From an uncultured Pseudomonas sp. (GTDB taxonomy: Bacteria; Pseudomonadota; Gammaproteobacteria; Pseudomonadales; Pseudomonadaceae): a stretch of 63,233 nucleotides of DNA. A program made the translations under genes and the position numbers. The stretch covers positions 1 to 63,233 of the forward strand of contig NZ_CAMPHV010000029.1 in assembly GCF_946886105.1 (NCBI RefSeq), written 5' to 3'. Every line of letters begins with the position of its first letter. Position 1 is the first letter of the stretch. The notes below the pieces were generated by a model. The model did not search any database, was not told the origin of the DNA, and worked only from the letters and a program-made list of their open reading frames with translations. Shown in pieces: positions 55,236 to 61,487 of this stretch.

Positions 55236-56858
55236 TCAGCGATCGGTTTGGGTTTGGCTGAGCTGCCGACCCTGATCGTCATAGGTGTAGCGGGTGATTC
55301 GGCTAGGCTCGGTCACCGTCACCGGCAAGAACAACGACGGGTGCCACTCGGTAGTCACCGTGCGCGCCTGCGGTGTGCCGGCGGCTTCGGTGCGGGAGAC
55401 CTCCAGGCCACGCTCGTTGTAATCGAAGGTGGTGAGGTTGCCCTTGTTGTCGGTCTTGGTCTTGAGCAGGCCGCGCTCGTCGTAGGTGAAGGTGGAGTTG
55501 CTGTTCGGGCAATTGGCGGAGGGCTCGCCTTCGATGGCGATAATCTTCTTGCTGCCACCAATGGCTTGAAAGCGGTAAGTAGCCTTCTTGCCCAGTTCAT
55601 TAACGACAGTGGATGAACCATCAGCGTTGTAGGTAATGCGTACCTTGTCAGCGCCAGCCGTGTGCTCGCTTGAGATGGCCCGCCCCTGGACGTCATAGCG
55701 CCAGGTGGCATAACGCACGCCACGCTCATCCGTAAGCCCCGTCAGGTTCAGTGCGTTGTACGGGTCTTCATAGTGGTACTGCCGGATATACTGCTGGCCA
55801 TTGATGGTCTTGGTAGCTTTTACAAGCAGGCCATTGGCGTGGCCGAAACTCATCGTCATATTGGCAGCAGTCAAGGCATATAGCCCGCCTTTAAGGTTTT
55901 GCTTAAAGTTAAGCTGATTACCAAAGTCATCATCGACAAATACCTGCGTACTCAGGTCAGTAACGACATAAGAAAGACGCTGAGTACTACCATTTCTCAG
56001 CCTTAGGGTTACCAGCCGGCCCTGAGCATCAAAATCGTAGGTGGTTTGACTTTTGGTAATAAATTGCCAAGCACTGCCTTGTGCCCGCAAATCGCCATAG
56101 GCTGCTGCCGCAGCATCTGCAGGTGCACCACTCGATAAAAAGCGCAATGCCTTGCCGTCTGACAGACTCAGAATTATTCGATCACCCTGAAAAGTTAATT
56201 TGTCCGAATAACTATGACGCCAAATAGCATCTGAGCTGTTGTAGTAACGCTGAAAGCTAATACCACCTGGTTGCGCTGAACTGAAATAAACTTCCTGATG
56301 AAACTTATTGCCATTGACGAAGTTAATTGGATTTCCAACTACTCGCTTCAGTTCTTCATTCGGTATACTGGTGCAGGGAGTATTGGACACCCCATTTTCA
56401 GATGCATCTACACATTTATTTGAATTGGGATCAAAAGTACCGTTTTCGCAGTTGGGAAGCTGCGCATTACAGACAGAACCCTCATGACCAAACTCACATG
56501 AAATTTGCCTGCTCGTGACATAACCCAAATGTACCAAGTAAGGAGGATAGCGAACTCCCAGTGGGTCATAGATCAAGCATTGCCATTGATTTGAAGCCAC
56601 TTGCGTGTATCGACGTTCTTGATACGAAAGAATATTTTTTTGATAAGCATCACACGCCTCTTGATACGACAGGTATGAGTCCACTCCGTTGATTTGTGAA
56701 CGATCCCATAGCGTCAGTGTGGATGCATAAACTCCGCTTCCGCTAGAGAAAGCCAGAATGCATGCCCCCAAAAGACACTGCGGTATCACCGCTGTAAAAG
56801 ATCGGCGGTTACACGCAGAGATAAATAGGCGCGAACTGCGGCTTTCTTCAAACATCAT
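55236..56858 (-). CDS. RHS N-terminal module A (exported, stops inside a YD repeat)
   Basis: A 540-residue paralogue of module B. A hydrophobic export segment (about residues 26-45, VIPQCLLGACILAFSSGSGVYA) is followed by a Cys-rich domain (EFGHEGSVCNAQLPNC...NKCVD) up to about 165. Then come VVGNPINFVNGNKFHQEVYF, WRHSYSDKLTF and YD repeats that end YTYDDQGRQLSQTQTDR. AAGGAATTA precedes tandem ATGs (56858 and 56855). It ends 18 bases before module B starts. The two modules differ in the N-terminal domain and match from the first YD repeats on, as in exchangeable cassettes. Confidence 0.85.
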   Translation of the reverse strand: MMFEESRSSRLFISACNRRSFTAVIPQCLLGACILAFSSGSGVYASTLTLWDRSQINGVDSYLSYQEACDAYQKNILSYQERRYTQVASNQWQCLIYDPLGVRYPPYLVHLGYVTSRQISCEFGHEGSVCNAQLPNCENGTFDPNSNKCVDASENGVSNTPCTSIPNEELKRVVGNPINFVNGNKFHQEVYFSSAQPGGISFQRYYNSSDAIWRHSYSDKLTFQGDRIILSLSDGKALRFLSSGAPADAAAAAYGDLRAQGSAWQFITKSQTTYDFDAQGRLVTLRLRNGSTQRLSYVVTDLSTQVFVDDDFGNQLNFKQNLKGGLYALTAANMTMSFGHANGLLVKATKTINGQQYIRQYHYEDPYNALNLTGLTDERGVRYATWRYDVQGRAISSEHTAGADKVRITYNADGSSTVVNELGKKATYRFQAIGGSKKIIAIEGEPSANCPNSNSTFTYDERGLLKTKTDNKGNLTTFDYNERGLEVSRTEAAGTPQARTVTTEWHPSLFLPVTVTEPSRITRYTYDDQGRQLSQTQTDR

Positions 56859-56867
56859 TAATTCCTT

Positions 56868-57089
56868 TTAATTCTGCAGCCGCTCGTATCGAATAGGCGC
56901 CCCGCCGGACCGAGGAGCGGTGGCAGAATACCGAACAACATAGTTGCCATCTACCCTGACAGGAACATTGATCAATAAACGATCAGCGCGCTCGACCGGG
57001 AAACACCCGAATAAAAGTCTGAAAATGCCTACTGAAGCGGCTGAAATACACCTACCCCACCGCCTAGGTTTGTATAGAGCAAATCTCAC
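56868..57089 (-). pseudogene. Possible remnant of a gene upstream of the RHS modules
   Basis: A 73-codon GTG-started frame. Its last 40 codons read like a proper domain end (DRLLINVPVRVDGNYVVRYSA...YERLQN) and its stop sits immediately before the ribosome site of module A (9-base gap), as an upstream operon gene would. The first 30 codons look random, and a stop lies ten codons before the GTG. I suspect the decayed C-terminus of a larger gene. The surrounding gap up to the TM2 gene (56859-57232) should also carry the RHS promoter; I see nothing else in it. Confidence 0.35.
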
Positions 57090-57232
57090 GCCCCAAGGAG
57101 GGACAAGCGCATGTCCTCAACGGATTGCGCATAAGACAAATCGACTCTGCCGCCCTCCTTGGCGATATCAAATTGCCTTGATAAAGTGCGCGCCCGCCGA
57201 ATGCGCGCCACCAAAAATGGAAGACAGCGATC

Positions 57233-57703
57233 ATGGATGCACAGCCCTACCAGGCCCCTCAGGCCGACTTGACCATCGCCAGCGTCTTTTGCCGCCAGTG
57301 CGGCAGCAAGATCACCGCCGATGCCAATCAATGCCCGAGTTGCCTGGCCAGCCAAAACCTCAATCCCAAAAGCAAAATCACCGCTGGCGTGTTGGCGCTT
57401 TTCCTGGGTGGCCTAGGCATTCACCGTTTCTACCTGGGGCAATGGTGGGGCGTGTTTTATCTGCTGTTTTGGGGCAGCGGGATTCCTTCCATCGTTTCCC
57501 TGATCGAAAGCATCGTGTTTTTCTGCAGCAACGAAAGCGTCTGGCAGCGCAAGTACGGCAACGTCAAAAGCGGTTCCACCGCGGTGATGGCGATAGTCTG
57601 TGCATTCATCTTTGTCGCCGTGATCGGCATCCTGGCGGCGATCGCTATTCCCCAATACCAGCAATATGTCGAACGCGCCAAGCAGATGCAGCAACAACGT
57701 TAA
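57233..57703 (+). CDS. Zinc-ribbon / TM2 domain membrane protein with pilin-like C-terminal helix
   Basis: A 156-residue inner-membrane protein. An N-terminal zinc ribbon has C20, C23, C34 and C37 (CRQC...CPSC). A TM2 domain follows (residues about 50-100) with GGLGIHRFYLGQWWGVFYLL. A third helix near 118-140 ends GILAAIAIPQYQQYVERAK, which resembles the start of type IV pilins but lacks the GFTLIE cleavage site. TM2 proteins of this layout occur in many proteobacteria; no function is known to me. It is divergent from the RHS island and convergent with rlmJ. Confidence 0.85.
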   Translation: MDAQPYQAPQADLTIASVFCRQCGSKITADANQCPSCLASQNLNPKSKITAGVLALFLGGLGIHRFYLGQWWGVFYLLFWGSGIPSIVSLIESIVFFCSNESVWQRKYGNVKSGSTAVMAIVCAFIFVAVIGILAAIAIPQYQQYVERAKQMQQQR

Positions 57704-57760
57704 CGACAATGCTGCAATGAGTGATGCGGTGAGTATCGCCTAGCGATACCCGGCCTGCCG

Positions 57761-58609
57761 CTAGCCAGCCGCCTTCTCTTCGATCAACCAATCCATCCGC
57801 CACCCCGCCTGTCCTTGGCGGAGCAGGCTGGTCAGCCAGGGCAATACCTGTTTCAACTCGTCTTCCAGGCCCCATGGCGGGTTGCTGATGACCAGGCCGG
57901 AGCCGTTCAGGCGTTGGGCGTCGTCGGCGGCCTGTACGTATAGCTCGATGCGTAGTAGTTTCGGCGCGGGGCTTTTTTGCAGGTCGCGGTAGAAACGTTT
58001 GAGCTGGTTCAGATCCTTGATCGGGTACCAGATCACGACCACCGCCTGGCGCATACGGCCGATGGCGTCGTTCAGCGCCTGCACGCAGCGCTCCAGCTCG
58101 TCGGCTTGTTCGAACGGCGGGTCGATCAGCAGCAACGCGCGTTTCTCGCGGGTCGGCAGCAGGGCGCGGGGGACGTGCCAGCCTTCGCCGAGGTGCACGG
58201 CGACGCGGCGGTCGCCGTGCATGTTTTCCTTGAGCAGGCGGCCGTCTTCCGGGTGTTTTTCGTTGAGGTGCAGGCGGTCCTGTTCGCGGGAAAGAATGCG
58301 CGCCAATTCGGGGGAGCCGGGGTAATGGCGCAGCACGCCATCGGGGTTCATCGCGCGGATCACTTCCAGGTAGTCGAGCAGCGGGTCCGGCACGTTCTCG
58401 GCCTGCCACAGACGGTCGATGCCTTGCAGCCATTCGCCGGTACGGCTGGCCTGATCGCCTTGCAGATCGTAGAGGCCGACGCCGGCGTGGCTGTCGAGGT
58501 AGGCGAACGGTGCCTCCTTGCGCGACAGCAGGGCGATCAAGCGGCTCAACACATAGTGTTTCAGTACATCGGCGTGGTTGCCGGCATGGAAGGCGTGGCG
58601 GTAGTTCAT
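57761..58609 (-). CDS. rlmJ: 23S rRNA (adenine2030-N6)-methyltransferase
   Basis: A 282-residue SAM-dependent methyltransferase that modifies A2030 of 23S rRNA. MNYRHAFHAGNHADVLKH is the diagnostic N-terminus, and YLDSHAGVGLYDL is the SAM-binding loop. LLIDPPFE (near 162) is the N6-adenine catalytic motif, and NPPWGLED lies near the C-terminus. Length matches E. coli RlmJ (280). Single gene; the upstream LysR gene is 34 bases away in the same direction. Confidence 0.97.
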   Translation of the reverse strand: MNYRHAFHAGNHADVLKHYVLSRLIALLSRKEAPFAYLDSHAGVGLYDLQGDQASRTGEWLQGIDRLWQAENVPDPLLDYLEVIRAMNPDGVLRHYPGSPELARILSREQDRLHLNEKHPEDGRLLKENMHGDRRVAVHLGEGWHVPRALLPTREKRALLLIDPPFEQADELERCVQALNDAIGRMRQAVVVIWYPIKDLNQLKRFYRDLQKSPAPKLLRIELYVQAADDAQRLNGSGLVISNPPWGLEDELKQVLPWLTSLLRQGQAGWRMDWLIEEKAAG

Positions 58610-58643
58610 AGATGGGCTCCTGTGGCCGCGCAGTGTAAATCGC

Positions 58644-59534
58644 TCAAGCGACCGATTGCAGCGGCTGGGCGCGTAATAGTTCGAGCAGATGCTCCAACGC
58701 CGGGTGGTTGGGAGCGTCGCGACGGCGCATCAGCAGGGTCGGCGCCGCGGCCAGGTCGCTGTCGATGACCTTGGCGGCCACCAGGCGACCGCGCGGGTGC
58801 AGTTGCAGCAGGCTGCGCGGCAGCATGCCGATGCCCATGCCGGCGGCGATACCGCCGAGGATGGCGTCGATGGAGCCGTAACTCTGGCGCGCGCCGACCT
58901 GCACGGCATGGCGCTCGCTCCAACGCTCCAGGCGCTCGCGGTAGTGGCAGCCCTCGGGGAAGCCGAGCAGGCTGACCGGCCCTTGCAACAAAGACTCGCC
59001 GGCCGGACTGGCGGGCAGCACCAGCATCAGCTCCTCGCGCCAGATCACCTCGGCATCCAACAGCGGGTGCTCGAAGGGACCGCCGATCAGCGCGGCGTCC
59101 AGGCGCCCGGCCAGTACCTGCTCGACCAGATGGCGACTGGTGCCGGTCAGCAGGCTGACATCGACCCGCGGCGCGTCGCGGTGAAAGGCCGCCAGCACTT
59201 CGGGCAAACGCACCGCAGCGGTGGTTTCCATCGAACCCAGCCGCAGCTCGCCGGCCCAGACGTCCTCCTGTACGCTGCGCCAGGCGGCCTGGCACAGCTG
59301 CTCCAGTTGTTCGGCGTAACTCACCAGGCGCTCCCCCGCCGGGGTCAGGCGCAGACGTTGAGCCTGACGCTGAAACAACACAGCGCCGAGTTGGCTTTCC
59401 AACTGGCGCAAGCGCGCCGACACATTCGACGGCACGCAGTGCAATTGCTGGGCGGCCGCGCTCAGCGAGCCGGCACGGCTAAGCGCGAGGAAATGCCTGA
59501 GCAATTGGGGATTGAGCCGTTCCCAGGGCAACAT
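58644..59534 (-). CDS. LysR family transcriptional regulator (ArgP/PtrR-like layout)
   Basis: A 296-residue LysR regulator. The N-terminal helix-turn-helix is RHFLALSRAGSLSAAAQQLHCVPSNVSARLRQLE, and the effector domain follows from about 90. The ATG at 59534 has GGAGG seven bases upstream; a GTG at 59552 without such a site is less likely. It is divergent from the MFS transporter gene, which it probably controls. A MITE sits in the intergenic region and may have altered the promoters. Confidence 0.92.
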   Translation of the reverse strand: MLPWERLNPQLLRHFLALSRAGSLSAAAQQLHCVPSNVSARLRQLESQLGAVLFQRQAQRLRLTPAGERLVSYAEQLEQLCQAAWRSVQEDVWAGELRLGSMETTAAVRLPEVLAAFHRDAPRVDVSLLTGTSRHLVEQVLAGRLDAALIGGPFEHPLLDAEVIWREELMLVLPASPAGESLLQGPVSLLGFPEGCHYRERLERWSERHAVQVGARQSYGSIDAILGGIAAGMGIGMLPRSLLQLHPRGRLVAAKVIDSDLAAAPTLLMRRRDAPNHPALEHLLELLRAQPLQSVA

Positions 59535-59615
59535 GGTCAGCCTCCGATTCACTATTAGTGAAAAACAGTCGCAGTATTTTTCACTACCAGTCGAATTGGC
59601 ACAACCGCTAAGGTT

Positions 59616-59789
59616 CTAGCAGGCCGTTGAAAACGTAGGCGAGGCAGGCAAGACAATGACTAGGCGTCCCCACAAAAACAGGCGAGGAAGCGGACTGGGC
59701 TCGCACGCGAGTTTACTGCTGTAAATGAGCATTCCGAGCCTGTTTTTAACGCAGTATTGCCAACGCAGGTAGTTTCAACGGCCTGCTAG
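59616..59789. mobile_element. 174-bp MITE with perfect 17-bp terminal inverted repeats
   Basis: CTAGCAGGCCGTTGAAA (59616-59632) is repeated exactly inverted at 59773-59789. A second inner pair, AAAAACAGGC (59674-59683) and GCCTGTTTTT (59738-59747), and a central TTTAC-TGCT-GTAAA hairpin make it highly foldable. There is no coding capacity. The outer CTAG is self-complementary, so a CTAG target duplication is possible. This is a nonautonomous element that needs a transposase elsewhere. It lies in the LysR/MFS divergent promoter region. Confidence 0.9.
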
Positions 59790-59812
59790 GACTCGACCCA
59801 GGTGTCTCCCCC

Positions 59813-60991
59813 ATGACCACAGCCCACCCCCGTCACATCTTCCTCGCCCTGCTCGCCGGTGCCAGCGCGCTGGTGGTGGTGCATGGGCTCGGCCGGTTCG
59901 CCTTCACCCCGCTGCTGCCGCACCTGATCGACGACGGTTTGCTCAATCTGGAACAGGGCGCTCGCCTGGCGACCTGGAACTACATCGGCTACCTGCTCGG
60001 CGCGCTGCTCGCCCTGGCTCTGCATGCGCCGCAGCGGATGCGCATCGCCCTGCCTTTGGCGTTGCTGCTGAATGCCGCGCTGACCCTGGCCCAGGGTTTT
60101 ACCGAGGACTACCAGAGCCTGCTCCTGCTGCGTCTGGCCAACGGCATCAGCAATGGCGTGGTGTTCGTCCAGGCACCGGCGCTGGTGCTGGAGTGGCTGG
60201 CGCAGCAGCAACGCACGCGCCTCAGCGGCTTGATCTACCTCGGTCTGGGTGGCGGGCTGTTGCTCTCCAGCGGCGTGGCGGACTGGCCGGCGGACTGGGT
60301 CAGCGGGGCGCAGCGCTGGTGGCCGGCCGCGGCCCTGGCCCTGCCGATCGCCCTGCTGAGCGCCTGCCTGCTCGCCAGGCTCAAAGTGCAACCCCACGCC
60401 TCGGCCAGTCGGCAAACGACCAGCAAGCTGTTCGATCGCGCCAGCACGCCGCTGTTTCTCGCTTATGCCGGCGCGGGCCTCGGCTACATTTTGCCGATGA
60501 CCTTTCTCCCTGCCCTGGCCCACGAACAACTGCCGGCGGGCGATCCGCTATTGAGCGGCGCCTGGCGCTGGACGGCACTGGCCAGCCTGGCCTCGATCGC
60601 CCTGTGGAATCATCTTGGCGCGCGCCTGGGCGATCGCCGCGCGCTGCTGGTCAATTACGCGACCCAGGCCCTGGGCGCGGCGGCGCCGCTGCTGTGGCCG
60701 GGGCAAATCGGCGTATTGCTCTGCGCCGTTCTGGTTGGCGGCAGCTTTATCGGCAGCGTGTTCCTCACCCAACGCCTGGCGCGCAGCCTGCATCCGCATC
60801 AAGGCCCGCGCTTGTCCGCCGCCTTGATCGCGCTGTACGGCGGCAGCCAGTTGCTCGGCCCCTGGCTGGCAGAGCAATGGCTGGCCCAAGGCGGCAGCCT
60901 CGGGCAGAGCTTCGCCCTCGGCGCCGCCGCCTTGCTCTGGGCCCTGGCCTGGTCGTTTGCGGCACCCGTGCATTTATCAGAGAGGAGGTAA
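59813..60991 (+). CDS. MFS transporter, YbfB/YjiJ family
   Basis: A 392-residue, twelve-helix major facilitator. GLGRFAFTPLLPHLIDDG in helix 1 is the YbfB/YjiJ signature, and NGISNGVVFVQAPALVLEWL lies in helix 4. The substrate of this family is mostly unknown; by analogy small organic acids or drugs. It is divergent from the LysR gene. Its stop lies within the ribosome site of the tautomerase gene, so the two are co-transcribed. The promoter must lie in or beyond the MITE, whose right end is only 23 bases from the ATG. Confidence 0.9.
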   Translation: MTTAHPRHIFLALLAGASALVVVHGLGRFAFTPLLPHLIDDGLLNLEQGARLATWNYIGYLLGALLALALHAPQRMRIALPLALLLNAALTLAQGFTEDYQSLLLLRLANGISNGVVFVQAPALVLEWLAQQQRTRLSGLIYLGLGGGLLLSSGVADWPADWVSGAQRWWPAAALALPIALLSACLLARLKVQPHASASRQTTSKLFDRASTPLFLAYAGAGLGYILPMTFLPALAHEQLPAGDPLLSGAWRWTALASLASIALWNHLGARLGDRRALLVNYATQALGAAAPLLWPGQIGVLLCAVLVGGSFIGSVFLTQRLARSLHPHQGPRLSAALIALYGGSQLLGPWLAEQWLAQGGSLGQSFALGAAALLWALAWSFAAPVHLSERR

Positions 60992-60995
60992 TGAC

Positions 60996-61205
60996 ATGCC
61001 CTATGTGAATATCAAGATCACCCGCGAAGGCGCCACCGCCGAGCAAAAACGCCAATTGATCGAAGGCGCGACGCAACTGCTGGTCGATGTGCTGGGCAAG
61101 AACCCGGCGACCACAGTGGTGGTGATCGACGAGGTGGATACCGACAACTGGGGCATTGGCGGTATTCCGGTGACCGAGCGGCGGCGTAGCGAGGGCAAAG
61201 GCTAG
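60996..61205 (+). CDS. 4-oxalocrotonate tautomerase family protein
   Basis: A 69-residue small tautomerase. The initiator Met is followed by Pro (MPYVNIKITREG), which becomes the catalytic Pro1 after Met removal. VVVIDEVDTDNWGIGGIPVTERR carries the usual mid-chain region. The start at 60996 follows AGGAGGTAATGAC. It lies four bases after the MFS stop, so the pair probably imports and isomerises a related keto/enol substrate under the LysR regulator. The same frame opens upstream, inside the MFS gene, but without support. Confidence 0.92.
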   Translation: MPYVNIKITREGATAEQKRQLIEGATQLLVDVLGKNPATTVVVIDEVDTDNWGIGGIPVTERRRSEGKG

Positions 61206-61246
61206 CTGTTGCCTAGCAAGCTCTGTCCGCCATCTGGGCCGCCATC

Positions 61247-61346
61247 GGTGGACAAGGCTTCGCCATGTCCACCCTGCAAAAGCGCCCCCGTAATCCGGGA
61301 CGCGGTGATAGCCGCACAAGCGCTCCCCGGATTGCATCCGGGCTAC
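61247..61346. repeat. Two different REP-like palindromes after the tautomerase gene
   Basis: GGTGGACA (61247-61254) pairs with TGTCCACC (61266-61273), a hairpin with an 11-base loop. At 61325-61346 a second palindrome, CCCGGAT-TGC-ATCCGGG plus flanks, is the inverted copy of the waaC-waaG repeat with two loop differences. Together they fill much of the 282-bp gap before the acyl-CoA dehydrogenase. Confidence 0.75.
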
Positions 61347-61487
61347 AAGGCGGTGGTTCGCTATTCCGGCAAGGAGGCTCGGCCATTCTGCACTGAGCAG
61401 GTTTTACCGCTTTATCACGCCGATGGATGAAGCTAGGCGCTGATTATTCAGCGACCTAGACTGGCGCCATTCCATTGGAGGTAGCCC

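Noticed and set aside
50746..56858. T6SS-linked RHS effector
   Set aside because: No PAAR domain, VgrG, EagR or other T6SS gene nearby, and all three RHS proteins have Sec-type signals.
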